A DNA stretch of 64,000 nt from Conservatibacter flavescens (GTDB taxonomy: Bacteria; Pseudomonadota; Gammaproteobacteria; Enterobacterales; Pasteurellaceae). Made by a program: the position numbers and the translations under genes. The notes under the pieces were generated by a model, which searched no databases, was not told where the DNA came from, and saw nothing but the letters and a program-made list of their open reading frames with translations. Where the stretch lies: contig NZ_PHHA01000021.1 in NCBI RefSeq assembly GCF_002795425.1, positions 62,001-126,000 on the forward strand, given 5' to 3'. This document shows positions 20,714-29,162 of the stretch, in pieces. Position 1 is the first letter of the stretch, and the number at the start of each line of letters is the position of its first letter.

Positions 20714-21475
20714 ATGACAACTATTGATATTCAAAATCAAAAACCAGGTCCATTACGTAGCACGCCTGAGATTACAATTAATACGCACCACGCTTCTAAA
20801 TTATGGGTAGGCCGTTTACCTATTCGCAATGAAGAAGGTCGAATTACTCGTGCAGGCATCATTAGTATGCCAACTTGTCTAAGTATGCTTAGTCAGATTC
20901 AGAAAGCAGCAATGAATGATGATCCTTACGCTGATGATTATTTGCTACGTTTTGAAGATAAGGTATTGGAATACCGCCGTGAAATTCAGAAGATCATAGA
21001 TAAAGTTGATTATATTTATAAAGAGCAAATTCCAGCCTCTTTCCATATGGAAAACAGTGTAAGTATTGCCCCTGCACGTTACTCACTTACTTTCAATTCG
21101 CAATTAGGTTATCAATTAGTATTTCTTTTCCTTAAATTTGATGAACTAGCTTGTTCGGTAATGGCTGCTGCACATATTGCATTAATGACTCGTAAGGAAG
21201 CCGCAGATTGGATTGAAGCTGGGGCAAAATTAATCCGTCAATGCTTCGGGATTGTTGAAAATTACCGACATTCTGGTATTACTCGTCGTGATGCGGCAGA
21301 GAATAATGCCCGTTATAAAGCCGCAATTAAACGAATGAAATATGAGTTATCACCTGAAATGCTATCTGGTGAACATCGTGCTAATTTTGCACCAGTAATA
21401 AAAAATACGCAGCAAATTGAAACTGGTCCAGAATCAAAAGAAGATGATGGATTGATTGAGAATGGCTCAGAGTAA
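20714..21475 (+). CDS. TIGR03761-type integrating conjugative element protein
   Basis: This 253-residue protein matches the PFL_4669/TIGR03761 ICE family in its features: N-terminal 'LWVGRLPIRNEEG', and a central region naming paired motifs 'DDYLLRFEDKV' and 'DWIEAGAKLIRQCFG'. The family always lies in the replication part of PFGI-1-type ICEs; its biochemical role is unknown. AAGGAG sits 9 bases before the start. It lies between the STY4528-type and DUF3158-type genes. Confidence 0.75.
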   Translation: MTTIDIQNQKPGPLRSTPEITINTHHASKLWVGRLPIRNEEGRITRAGIISMPTCLSMLSQIQKAAMNDDPYADDYLLRFEDKVLEYRREIQKIIDKVDYIYKEQIPASFHMENSVSIAPARYSLTFNSQLGYQLVFLFLKFDELACSVMAAAHIALMTRKEAADWIEAGAKLIRQCFGIVENYRHSGITRRDAAENNARYKAAIKRMKYELSPEMLSGEHRANFAPVIKNTQQIETGPESKEDDGLIENGSE

Positions 21476-21519
21476 ACGTAATTCGTAAGTATGGCACAGT
21501 TGTTAGGTAAGCAAGAAAG

Positions 21520-22023
21520 ATGGAAAGTGAATTAATTTTAGATAATATGTACCGTGATCTTGCGATACATACACCACTTAATATAGTTTTTAAACAGTTT
21601 TTCAGTGAACTTAAGAGTGTTGATGAATGTGAACAATTACAGCTTTCGCTTTATCAAGTGAGAGAACATTTAATTCAACAACATCAAGCAATCGTAGATA
21701 AACTAAAGAGTCATGATGTAACTAAGGCATTAGGTTTTCGCCTTATACAAGATAAAGCATCTTCTTCAGGTGGGCATTTTTTACGTTGGCGTACTACTTT
21801 AGGTCTTAAAAAACAACCTAAAGGCGGGCTAATTTGGAAAGCATTAATTGATGACAGCAATATTTCTATAGCAGCAAAGAAACGAGTTACTCAAATGGAA
21901 AAAGAGCGGCTAGTTTTGAATATGCAAATGTCTGTACTGAATTCAATGCTGAAACAATTATCAGAAGTCATCGAAAAGCAAATTGATATTGAGCAAGAAT
22001 ATAATCGTCAAACAGTAAATTAA
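21520..22023 (+). CDS. DUF3158-type ICE protein
   Basis: This 167-residue helical protein has 'SSSGGHFLRWR' (about 83-93), the core signature of DUF3158 proteins that follow TIGR03761 genes in related ICEs. C-terminal residues about 120-165 are predicted coiled coil. The ribosome site is weak (AAGAAAG). The function is unknown. Confidence 0.7.
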   Translation: MESELILDNMYRDLAIHTPLNIVFKQFFSELKSVDECEQLQLSLYQVREHLIQQHQAIVDKLKSHDVTKALGFRLIQDKASSSGGHFLRWRTTLGLKKQPKGGLIWKALIDDSNISIAAKKRVTQMEKERLVLNMQMSVLNSMLKQLSEVIEKQIDIEQEYNRQTVN

Positions 22024-22028
22024 GTAAG

Positions 22029-22093
22029 TTTGTAACCGTTGGATTTTTAGATTTGTAACCATTGGATTTTTAAAGTTTGTAATCTCTGGACAC
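22029..22093 (+). repeat. 23/24-bp direct repeats TTTGTAACC-TTGGATTTTTA
   Basis: Two near-identical units (22029-22051, 22052-22075) and a diverged third (22076-22093, ending TCTCTGGACAC) follow the DUF3158 stop. This is a second short tandem array in the replication module. Confidence 0.75.
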
Positions 22094-22108
22094 AAAAGGC
22101 CTTTTAAA

Positions 22109-22131
22109 GGTAAGGGGACAAGCCCCTTACC
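22109..22131 (+). promoter_or_regulatory. Leader hairpin before the 22170 gene
   Basis: GGTAAGGGG (22109-22117) pairs perfectly with CCCCTTACC (22123-22131). A weak CCTT/AAGG pairing follows that would include the ribosome site at 22159-22163. It resembles the other two-hairpin leaders of this ICE. Confidence 0.4.
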
Positions 22132-22169
22132 TTAACGAAGAAAATACCTTTATCATTAAGGAGCGAGTA

Positions 22170-22553
22170 ATGGAACACAAGATGATAGATGAATTTAATC
22201 TAGCACTAGAATCAGGTAACTTTAAAGAGCTTCTTTCTAACTTGAAAGAAAAAGCTGTGATTCTAGGAAAAACAGATGGCAGTATAGCGAATCAGAAAGC
22301 TACTGATTTTATCAATGTAATAGAGTTGATGCGATTAAATATTGCTATTCTATATGAATATCAACTCCATAACGAACGTTATCAAGCGTGGTATGACAGT
22401 AATGAAAGTGATGAAGAAATGAAAACACTTATTCAAGAAAGTGAGCGAATAATTAAGCAATTATACCGAATAAAATATGGTATTGAACCATCCAGTAATC
22501 CCTCGCATTGGTTGGCTTTTTGGGGAGGGCTTAGCGAAAATAAACTTATATGA
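22170..22553 (+). CDS. Hypothetical helical protein
   Basis: I do not recognise this 127-residue protein. It is acidic, mostly alpha-helical, without signal peptide or membrane segment, and ends with aromatic 'SHWLAFWGGLSENKLI'. An AAGGAG ribosome site precedes the start. It sits between the DUF3158-type gene and ssb. Confidence 0.7.
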   Translation: MEHKMIDEFNLALESGNFKELLSNLKEKAVILGKTDGSIANQKATDFINVIELMRLNIAILYEYQLHNERYQAWYDSNESDEEMKTLIQESERIIKQLYRIKYGIEPSSNPSHWLAFWGGLSENKLI

Positions 22554-22670
22554 TTGGTTTTAAATCTACCTGTGTAAAATTCATTTGTATGAGATTTTAA
22601 TTAAATACTTTTTTCTTTGTTTGAATCAAGTTTAATAAGCCTAACTTAATTCATTGAAGGAGTAAATACA

Positions 22671-23144
22671 ATGGCAGGCATCAATAAAGTCATTATTGTC
22701 GGACATCTTGGTAATGAACCTGAATTGCGTACTATGCCAAATGGTGAGGCTGTTGCAAATATCAGTGTTGCAACAAGTGAAAGTTGGACCGATAAAACAA
22801 CTGGAGAGCGTCGTGAAGTTACTGAATGGCATCGTATTGTGTTCTATCGCCGTACAGCAGAAGTTGTTGGGCAATATTTACATAAAGGCTCAAAAGTATA
22901 TGTAGAAGGTCGTTTACGTACCCGAAAATGGCAAGACCAAAATGGGCAAGATCGTTATACCACGGAAATTATTGGTGAGATAATGCAAATGTTGGATAGT
23001 CGTAATAGTCAAGGAAATGGCTTGCCATATACGCACACGGGTACAACTCAGTCAAATCAAACAAATACTGCACCAATTCGATCTGAGCCACCGTTAAATA
23101 ATTTTGATGATGATATAGAAACAACCGTTCTGAGTTACATGTAA
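22671..23144 (+). CDS. ssb: Single-stranded DNA-binding protein (ICE copy)
   Basis: This 157-residue SSB has the OB-fold (about 1-110; '[20 protein letters not shown]', '[35 protein letters not shown]'), a short Gln/Asn/Thr-rich linker, and an acidic tail '[13 protein letters not shown]'. The usual 'DDIPF' tip is missing, so binding to host SSB partners may differ. ICE-borne SSB protects transferred single strands. GAAGGAG precedes the ATG. Confidence 0.92.
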   Translation: MAGINKVIIVGHLGNEPELRTMPNGEAVANISVATSESWTDKTTGERREVTEWHRIVFYRRTAEVVGQYLHKGSKVYVEGRLRTRKWQDQNGQDRYTTEIIGEIMQMLDSRNSQGNGLPYTHTGTTQSNQTNTAPIRSEPPLNNFDDDIETTVLSYM

Positions 23145-23249
23145 AAGATGAGTTTAACCCTCCATTTTGTTAAAATCTAATCCATAGCATTTTTCTGTTT
23201 AAATTGTAACGGAAGAGATGTATTTAGCTGATTGAAAGGTGGTGCTAGT

Positions 23250-24380
23250 ATGTACTTTTATATAGATGAGAGTGGGAATTCAGGGTTAAACCTTTTTGAT
23301 GTAGGACAGCCTAATTTATATTATGGGATACTAAGTTCAGAATTTAATTTAGATGATGTAGCAAAGAAAGATATTATAGCGTTAAAAAATAAATTGTCTG
23401 TCACAGAATTACACGCAAATAATTTGGGTAATAAGGAGTTAGTAAGAATAATCAATGAGTTGGAGGAAATACATAATAAATATAAAATCAATTTTGATTT
23501 TTGTTCATTAAAAAAAGAAGATTTTGCAATTATTAGTTTTTTTGATCAGGTTTTTGATCAAGGGGTTAATCCTGCAGTACCTTGGACTGCTTACTGGACA
23601 CCTCTACGATATCCTTTATTATTAATAGTTTCTACTTTATTTGATCGTAATTTAGCAAAGAGAGCTTGGGAAACTAGGATAAACATCAATTCAGAACAGG
23701 CACAGCAGGAATTAATCAATATTTGTGAAACACTTTTATGTAAAATTAATTCATTGTCAGATGAACGTTCAATAGAGATTATTTTAGATGCGATAAAGTG
23801 GGTGATTAAGAATCCATCAGTTATAGGCTATAATGTTTATAGTAAAGAGAATAAACTCCAAATTTCGCCTAATATTATATCTTTTCAAACAGCAATTTTT
23901 ACTATATGTCATAGATTGACAATGAAAAAAATGAAAGTGGAAAAAATTACTGTTGATATACAATCCGAATTTAATAAAGCTCAAGATTGGATTACTAAAC
24001 TATATCAGAATATAAGAAATAATACTGATGCACCGTTACAAATCGCTCCCCATATGCCAAGTATGGATTTATCAATAATGCCACTGATAGATATAGATTA
24101 TAAATCAAGTGAAGATAGCATTGGTCTACAATTAGTAGACATTTATTTATGGATTTGTCAGCGCTTGTACGAAAATAAGAAACTTGCAAAGCCATTGATA
24201 GAATTTTTTGCAAATAAATGTGAGGATATTTTATTTGATGAAATATCTTTAGCATCTATATCACAGCGATGGAGCAAATGGTTTTCTGATCTTCCTGAAC
24301 CATCAGAATTGGAGTTGGAGAAAGGAAGAATGTTTGGGCAATTAGTAGAAGAGAGAAGAAAACCGTTTGTTATTAAATAG
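23250..24380 (+). CDS. DUF3800 domain protein
   Basis: This 376-residue protein starts 'MYFYIDESGNSG', the DUF3800 signature with a conserved Asp/Glu in a first beta strand. A second acidic site, 'IGLQLVDIYLW' (about 293-303), fits the RNase H-like fold proposed for the family; nuclease activity is plausible but unproven. DUF3800 genes are common on mobile elements. I chose the ATG at 23250, with AAAGGTGG upstream, over the TTG at 23232. Lower G+C than neighbouring backbone genes hints at separate acquisition. Confidence 0.8.
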   Translation: MYFYIDESGNSGLNLFDVGQPNLYYGILSSEFNLDDVAKKDIIALKNKLSVTELHANNLGNKELVRIINELEEIHNKYKINFDFCSLKKEDFAIISFFDQVFDQGVNPAVPWTAYWTPLRYPLLLIVSTLFDRNLAKRAWETRININSEQAQQELINICETLLCKINSLSDERSIEIILDAIKWVIKNPSVIGYNVYSKENKLQISPNIISFQTAIFTICHRLTMKKMKVEKITVDIQSEFNKAQDWITKLYQNIRNNTDAPLQIAPHMPSMDLSIMPLIDIDYKSSEDSIGLQLVDIYLWICQRLYENKKLAKPLIEFFANKCEDILFDEISLASISQRWSKWFSDLPEPSELELEKGRMFGQLVEERRKPFVIK

Positions 24381-24431
24381 GTATGCAAAATCTTTGATAC
24401 ATGATACTGTTTAGCTTTAAAGGAGTTTTTT

Positions 24432-24911
24432 ATGAAATTTTCATACACTTTAATGGTTACTATAGTCGTATCTTTATTAGCTGGGTGTGCAGAATTATCC
24501 GCTATTAACCAAAAAGTCGGTAGTTGGGCCGGTGAAGTTAATAAAATTATGAATGTAGACAATCATAAATTCGAAGACAAAGTAACATCAAAACGAGATA
24601 TTGATACACTCTATGTTCGAATAAAACGCAATGTCGGTTTTGAAACAATGGAAGAAATGCTTAAATGTGATCCAGTATCAGATAATAACTGTAAATGGAA
24701 AAAAAGTGCTCTTGCTCAAGGTGGTTATGTACATGAAAAAACACCTGGTGTTTATTATCGAATGGCTGACTCTTTCGGTAGAGATGGACAATATTATGTA
24801 GATGTAACTATTGAAAAAGAAGGTAGAAATTCAATTGTTTATTGGAAAATAAAAGGTTCTCAAGAATTTGCTAACCAAACTAAAGCAGAGATTTTAAAAG
24901 CCATTAAATAG
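24432..24911 (+). CDS. Predicted lipoprotein
   Basis: The 159-residue protein has a lipoprotein signal peptide with lipobox 'SLLAGC' (Cys about 19). The mature part contains 'DTLYVRIKRNVGF', two further cysteines in 'CDPVSDNNC' and a Tyr-rich region. I do not recognise a family. A surface or periplasmic role such as entry exclusion is possible, but nothing in the sequence shows it. Confidence 0.75.
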   Translation: MKFSYTLMVTIVVSLLAGCAELSAINQKVGSWAGEVNKIMNVDNHKFEDKVTSKRDIDTLYVRIKRNVGFETMEEMLKCDPVSDNNCKWKKSALAQGGYVHEKTPGVYYRMADSFGRDGQYYVDVTIEKEGRNSIVYWKIKGSQEFANQTKAEILKAIK

Positions 24912-24941
24912 TTTTTCATTTCTTGCTCTTTTATAAGTGCT

Positions 24942-24967
24942 GCCCAGTAAGTGTACTGGGCTTTTTT
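24942..24967 (+). terminator. Terminator after the lipoprotein gene
   Basis: GCCCAGTA (24942-24949) pairs with TACTGGGC (24954-24961) and is followed by six T residues. Confidence 0.85.
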
Positions 24968-25022
24968 GTTTCTAGCATAATTAGAATTTGGAGCTGTAAT
25001 TATTCCTGCTTTGCGTATGATA

Positions 25023-25073
25023 AAAACTTCTTAGAGATTTGTAATAAAGATTAGATACAAAATTAGGAGTTTT
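25023..25073 (+). promoter_or_regulatory. Possible ribosome-site pairing before topB
   Basis: AAAACTTC (25023-25030) can pair with GGAGTTTT (25066-25073), eight pairs with one G-U. The right arm is the topB ribosome site. The loop is long (35 bases), so this alone is weak evidence. Confidence 0.3.
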
Positions 25074-25079
25074 GTTACT

Positions 25080-27110
25080 ATGAAGCTTTATTTATGTGAA
25101 AAGCCTAGCCAGGCACGTGATATTGCAAAATTACTAGGCGCTACTCAAAAAGGTGAAGGATGTTTATTGACACCAGATGGGCATACTGTCGTAACATGGG
25201 CAAGAGGGCATCTAGTTGAACAATTTTCACCTGAACAATATGATTCGATATTTAAAGAGTGGCGACTGGATACGCTACCAATTATTCCTTCTCAATGGCA
25301 GGTTTATCCTAAGGTTGATACTAAAAAAGAATATAAGGCAGTGACTTCATTACTTAAAAAAGCTAAGTCTGTTGTTATTTCAACAGATATTGATAGAGAG
25401 GGAGAAACGATTGCTCGGGAAATATTAGATATGGTTGGGTATAAAGGTCCCATTCAACGTCTATGGATTAATGCATTAGATGAACCTAGTATTCGAAAAG
25501 CATTAAGTCAGCTTAAAACAAATGAGGAAACCATTTCGCTTTATTATGCTGGGCTTGCCCGTAGTCGGGCAGACTGGTTGATTGGGATGAATTTTAGTCG
25601 GATGTTTACACTACTGGCACAACAAAAAGGCTATCAAGGTCCTCCCCTTTCTGTTGGACGAGTACAGAGTCCAACATTAGCACTTGTTGTTAATCGAGAT
25701 AAAGAGATTGCGAATTTTACTCCTAAATCACATTATGCTTTAACTGTCCAAGTGACGACATCCAACTTAGAACAGTTTGGTGCAACTTTAATTGTTCCTG
25801 AGCAATATTGTGATGAAGATGGTCGTTGTTTAGATATGAGTGTGATTCAAAAAGCTGATACAAGTATTCGTCAATCGGGTCAAGTACAAGTTAAAAATAT
25901 CGAAACTAAACGAGAAAAAGAAGGTCCTCCACTGCTGTTTGCATTAAGTGATTTACAAAGTGAATGTAATCGCTTGTATGATTTAGGTACTCAGCAAGTA
26001 TTGGATATTGCTCAGTCTTTGTATGAAAAGCATAAAGCAACGACTTATCCCCGTACAGATTGTGGTTACTTACCCGAATCACAATTGCTAGAAGTGCCAC
26101 AGGTAATTGAAAGTGTGATAAAAGCAGATAATGCTTTATCGTCCATTTATTCAGAATTAAATTTATCTCAAAAATCAAGAGCCTGGAATGATAAGAAAAT
26201 TACCGCACACCACGGTATTATTCCGACAACTGCTTGTGTAGATATTAGTAAAATGGATGAAAATGAGTTTAAAGTTTATGATTTAATCCGCCGTCGTTAT
26301 TTAGCTCAATTTTTACCACATTTTGAAACAGATAAGACCATGATTACATTGTCTAGTCGTGGACAGAACTTGGTAGCTAAAGGGCAAGTCATTATTGCCT
26401 CAGGTTGGAAAATACTATTTAGTAAATCAGCTCAGGAAGATAATGCAGATAAGCAAAAATTGCCTATTGTTACTGAAGGACAAACGTTAAAAGTTGTTAA
26501 TACTGAAGTGAAATCGCTCAAAACGTCACCGCCTAGCCATTATACTGAAGGAACGTTAGTTACTGCGATGGTTAATGTTGCTCGTTTTGTAACAGATGAG
26601 CGTCTTAAAAAGCAACTACGAGAAACAGAAGGATTGGGAACAGAAGCAACTCGAGCAAACATTTTAGAAACCCTATATAAACGTGGTTATATTAAGAAAA
26701 AAGGTAAATCCATTATAGCGACACCTGCAGGGGTAATGTTAATAGATAACTTACCAACGGCGTTAAAAGATCCTGGCTTAACTGCATTGTGGGAACAGGC
26801 ACTTAATAACATCGCAGAAAATCGAATGACACTATCTGAATTCATGCAAAAGCAAGAACAGTTTATTCGCCATTTAATCCAAAATTGTGGACATCAAGGA
26901 CTTAATATGAAAAATATTGAAATCAAGAAATGCCCACAGTGTAGCAAGCCTTTAAGGAAAATTAAAGGTGAAAAAGGTGAGTTTTGGGGGTGTACAGGTT
27001 ATCCAAATTGTAAGTGTGTAGAGTCAATGACAAAGAAAAAATCTGCTAATAAGAAATCATCCGTAAATCTAGCTCAACAGTTTGCAAATTTACATCAAAT
27101 AATCAAATAG
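25080..27110 (+). CDS. topB: DNA topoisomerase III (ICE copy)
   Basis: This 676-residue type IA topoisomerase has a Toprim domain (1-150; 'LCEKPSQARDIAKLLG' and acidic 'STDIDREGE'), the 'SVGRVQSPTLALV' motif and the active-site tyrosine in 'TTYPRTDCGYLP'. A C-terminal zinc ribbon ('CPQCSKPL'...'CTGYPNC', about 620-650) and basic tail follow. It decatenates or unlinks DNA during replication or transfer and is a standard gene of this ICE family. Confidence 0.94.
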   Translation: MKLYLCEKPSQARDIAKLLGATQKGEGCLLTPDGHTVVTWARGHLVEQFSPEQYDSIFKEWRLDTLPIIPSQWQVYPKVDTKKEYKAVTSLLKKAKSVVISTDIDREGETIAREILDMVGYKGPIQRLWINALDEPSIRKALSQLKTNEETISLYYAGLARSRADWLIGMNFSRMFTLLAQQKGYQGPPLSVGRVQSPTLALVVNRDKEIANFTPKSHYALTVQVTTSNLEQFGATLIVPEQYCDEDGRCLDMSVIQKADTSIRQSGQVQVKNIETKREKEGPPLLFALSDLQSECNRLYDLGTQQVLDIAQSLYEKHKATTYPRTDCGYLPESQLLEVPQVIESVIKADNALSSIYSELNLSQKSRAWNDKKITAHHGIIPTTACVDISKMDENEFKVYDLIRRRYLAQFLPHFETDKTMITLSSRGQNLVAKGQVIIASGWKILFSKSAQEDNADKQKLPIVTEGQTLKVVNTEVKSLKTSPPSHYTEGTLVTAMVNVARFVTDERLKKQLRETEGLGTEATRANILETLYKRGYIKKKGKSIIATPAGVMLIDNLPTALKDPGLTALWEQALNNIAENRMTLSEFMQKQEQFIRHLIQNCGHQGLNMKNIEIKKCPQCSKPLRKIKGEKGEFWGCTGYPNCKCVESMTKKKSANKKSSVNLAQQFANLHQIIK

Positions 27111-27124
27111 ATATGGTATAATGT

Positions 27125-27222
27125 TTTACCTAAAAAGCCGTTTGCATTGTCGGTTATCAATGCACCAGCCGAAATACCCTTAGCACTCAGAAAGAGGGTT
27201 CTGTTTTATACAGGAGTGCCAT
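27125..27222 (+). ncRNA. Structured RNA element, copy A (pseudoknot), after topB
   Basis: After a TGCATTG/CAATGCA hairpin (27133-27154) and the conserved AGCCGAAA, stem 1 ACCCT (27176-27180) pairs with AGGGT (27195-27199), and stem 2 GCACTC (27183-27188) pairs with GAGTGC (27214-27219). The stems interleave, giving a pseudoknot with an inner CTG/CAG hairpin (27201-27213). The same fold occurs at 27641 and 56478 with compensatory changes. No clear gene follows within 600 bases. Confidence 0.6.
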
Positions 27223-27248
27223 TTCAACTTTTTATTTACATCGTGGTT

Positions 27249-27299
27249 ATTGCTAAGTTTAAATAAAATTTAATTAAAGTTTTATTTAAACTTAGCAAT
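27249..27299. repeat. 20-bp perfect inverted repeat in the topB-DUF3577 gap
   Basis: 27249-27268 pairs with 27280-27299 around an 11-base loop. The arms are A/T-rich but include GCTAAG/CTTAGC. This may be a terminator for the transcript through copy A. The gap 27111-27867 holds structured elements and only a doubtful 34-codon ORF (27419-27523). Confidence 0.7.
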
Positions 27300-27517
27300 G
27301 ATTTGCAATTTCATCTTAATCCAGAGCCCGCTGGTGAAAAAATGGGTGCCCTTTGTATCAATTGAGATGCCACAGTTATATCAGCTAAAGACCACAATGT
27401 AGCTGAGTAAATGAGAAAATGAAATCCAAATATTGTAACGAAGATATAATGGTTTCATATATCAATTATGTTGGTCAAATAGTTAAAATCATTTTTTCAG
27501 ATTATTATCTAAAAAGT

Positions 27518-27565
27518 AAATAAGCCATTAGTGAATATATTCATTAGTGGCTTATTTATTTTTAC
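27518..27565 (+). terminator. Hairpin with T-rich tail
   Basis: AAATAAGCC... (27518-27536) pairs with ...GGCTTATTT (27541-27559) with two wobble pairs, followed by a T-rich stretch. It would end any transcript from the 27.4-kb region. Confidence 0.55.
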
Positions 27566-27640
27566 AAATAAATTATTCAATTTTAGTATTTAATTTTTAC
27601 TATGAATAAGTTTTAGATTCATATTAAATCTCATTATTAA

Positions 27641-27776
27641 GTCGCTACCTTGTAGCCCTTAAAAGTTGCAGAACGCTTGAAATAGCAACGGACTAGCCCG
27701 ATGTGGTAGTTGTGTTCAACCAGCCGAAACGTCATTAGCATTCAGAAAGATGACTCTGTTTAACAGGAATGCCGCC
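27641..27776 (+). ncRNA. Structured RNA element, copy B, leader of the DUF3577-type gene
   Basis: The element starts GTCGCTACC; CTACC pairs with GGTAG near 27705, enclosing GTTGC/GCAAC. After AGCCGAAAC a pseudoknot follows: GTCAT (27731-27735) with ATGAC (27750-27754), and GCATTC (27738-27743) with GAATGC (27767-27772), with an inner CTGT/ACAG hairpin. It is about 85% identical to copy C (56478-56613) over its first 90 bases. It is followed by the ribosome-site hairpin at 27834. Confidence 0.7.
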
Positions 27777-27802
27777 TTATCTCAATTAATTTTAACCCTC
27801 AG

Positions 27803-27865
27803 CGGGAAACATTTTTCCCGTGTTGGGTAGAGATGTTTCTCCGCTTTTTTACTTTGGAGAAAACA
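27803..27865 (+). promoter_or_regulatory. Two-hairpin leader, second hairpin covers the ribosome site
   Basis: Hairpin 1: CGGGAAA (27803-27809) with TTTCCCG (27814-27820). Hairpin 2: TGTTTCTCC (27834-27842) with GGAGAAAACA (27856-27865), one bulge. GGAGA is the ribosome site for ATG 27868. Confidence 0.6.
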
Positions 27866-27867
27866 TT

Positions 27868-28305
27868 ATGACTACTCAAACTTCTACTCAAAAAAACTTC
27901 TTTAACATTCATACTACTGGCATTGGTTATCTGAACAATATTCGTTTAGTTGAACCTAAAAAGGGTTCTCTGTTCTATTCTTGCGATATTGCTGCATTAG
28001 TTGGAGATTCTTCTAAGCCAGAGTACCGTTTTTTTAACTGCAATGTTAAAGGAGAAGAAACAGAGCGCTTGGTTAAACGTTGTCAAGATGCTGTGAATGA
28101 GAAGAAAAAAGTATTAATTTCTTTTGTGATGTCAGACCTTTGGTTTGATACTTTTACCTACCAAAAGGATGGTAAAGAACATAAGAAAGGTGATACCGGC
28201 GTTACTTTAAAAGGACGTTTAATTCGTATAAAAACTATCAAAGTTGATGGACAATTAGTGTACTCTGAACAAGCTCACGCTAATTCAGATTCACCACAAG
28301 CATAA
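27868..28305 (+). CDS. DUF3577 / STY4534-type ICE replication protein
   Basis: This 145-residue protein resembles the DUF3577 (STY4534) family found with topB and ssb in ICEs and genomic islands: 'YFNIHTTGIGYLNNIRLVEPKKG'-like start and a central OB-like region 'FFNCNVKGEE' and 'VLISFVMSDLWFDTF'. It may act in ICE DNA replication; activity is unproven. The chosen ATG at 27868 follows the GGAGA in the leader hairpin; an in-frame upstream start would lie inside the structured RNA. Confidence 0.75.
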   Translation: MTTQTSTQKNFFNIHTTGIGYLNNIRLVEPKKGSLFYSCDIAALVGDSSKPEYRFFNCNVKGEETERLVKRCQDAVNEKKKVLISFVMSDLWFDTFTYQKDGKEHKKGDTGVTLKGRLIRIKTIKVDGQLVYSEQAHANSDSPQA

Positions 28306-28316
28306 ACTTTCATATT

Positions 28317-28350
28317 AGGCTAACAAATTTATTATTGTTAGCCTTTCTTT
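28317..28350 (+). terminator. Terminator after the DUF3577-type gene
   Basis: GGCTAACAA (28318-28326) pairs with TTGTTAGCC (28335-28343), followed by TTTCTTTT. Confidence 0.75.
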
Positions 28351-28365
28351 TAGGAGATCCTATTA

Positions 28366-28701
28366 ATGAAATTAACTCATATTTTTAATTCACTTATCAA
28401 TTTAATCTTAATTCCAGTTGTTTTAATTACCTTTCTGGTAATTATCTTGTGGCGACCATTTACGCTTTTTCAAGCAATTGAAATTGTTGCAACAAAACTA
28501 AATAAATGGTTTGAAAATATTGCGTATATTGAACTTTATATTCAATTAGATAGCAATGGATTAACCCAAGAGCAATTTGAACAAAAAATCTATCTCGAAA
28601 TGAAAAAACTTTCTTGGTTCGATTTTATCTGGTTGTTTATGAAACAAGCTATAAATGCTTTACAAAGACTTTTTGCGAAAAAATATTCAACCATCATTTA
28701 A
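28366..28701 (+). CDS. Hypothetical membrane protein
   Basis: This 111-residue protein is unrecognised. It has one strong membrane segment (about 10-32, 'LINLILIPVVLITFLVIILW') and a second amphipathic or weakly hydrophobic helix near 80-100. AGGAG lies 10 bases before the ATG. It belongs to the small-gene module between topB and the inserted cargo. Confidence 0.65.
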   Translation: MKLTHIFNSLINLILIPVVLITFLVIILWRPFTLFQAIEIVATKLNKWFENIAYIELYIQLDSNGLTQEQFEQKIYLEMKKLSWFDFIWLFMKQAINALQRLFAKKYSTII

Positions 28702-28710
28702 CTACTTCAT

Positions 28711-28771
28711 CCCATAGGGAACATATTATTCCCTATGGGCATAGTGTGTTCCCTTTATTTTGGAGAAACAC
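28711..28771 (+). promoter_or_regulatory. Two-hairpin leader before the 28773 gene
   Basis: Hairpin 1 is perfect over 11 bp (28711-28721 with 28729-28739). AGTGTGTTCCC (28743-28753) can pair with GGAGAAACACT (28762-28772) with two bulges, covering the ribosome site. GGGAACA of hairpin 1 could alternatively pair with TGTTCCC at 28747-28753. Confidence 0.55.
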
Positions 28772-28772
28772 T

Positions 28773-29090
28773 ATGAAACCTTATTTATTGAATAAACTAA
28801 AAGAGATTGAATGTGAGCTTTCCGATTATCGTCCACAAATTTATGCTTCAATCAAAAAAGTAGCTAAAAATGGACTAAGTCGGGAAATTGCATTTTATAT
28901 CGTACTTGATGGCGAAATTGAAAATATCAGTGAAGTGATTGCTGATGAACTCAACCTTCCTGTAGTAACAACATTAGGAAGCGATACGATTAAAATTAGT
29001 GGCTGTGGTGAAGATATGGTGTGGAATACACTCTATCATTACTACAAACAAAAATTTGGTCGCTCTGCTCCTGCATATCGTTCGTTATAG
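28773..29090 (+). CDS. Hypothetical protein
   Basis: This unrecognised 105-residue soluble protein has an N-terminal helical half and a C-terminal 'GDTIKISGCGEDMVWNTLYHYYKQKFG'-like half with aromatic residues. I start at ATG 28773 because GGAGAAA lies directly upstream in the leader; the frame stays open upstream to 28614, overlapping the previous gene without coding support. Confidence 0.65.
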   Translation: MKPYLLNKLKEIECELSDYRPQIYASIKKVAKNGLSREIAFYIVLDGEIENISEVIADELNLPVVTTLGSDTIKISGCGEDMVWNTLYHYYKQKFGRSAPAYRSL

Positions 29091-29128
29091 GAAGATAATA
29101 AAGCCACCTTACTATATTACTCTTTTTA

Positions 29129-29155
29129 CCCATAGGGGAATATTTCCCTTATGGG
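29129..29155 (+). promoter_or_regulatory. Orphan leader hairpin cut off from its gene
   Basis: CCCATAGGGGAA (29129-29140) pairs with TTCCCTTATGGG (29144-29155), 12 pairs including one G-U. This is the first hairpin of the two-hairpin leaders. What follows within about 10 bases is insertion-sequence DNA, so the leader's second hairpin and gene start were lost. The PcfJ remnant at 33.06 kb is the likely former gene. Confidence 0.5.
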
Positions 29156-29162
29156 TGGTATT

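Noticed and set aside
27419-27523. 34-codon ORF after topB
   Set aside because: The ribosome site is weak, no recognisable pattern, and it overlaps the start of a terminator-like hairpin; kept only as a note.
27641-27776. tracrRNA-like sequence (CTTGAAATAGCAACGGACTAGCCCGA)
   Set aside because: The similarity to Cas9 tracrRNA is superficial; no Cas9 or repeat array exists, and a near copy lies upstream of a membrane-protein gene.
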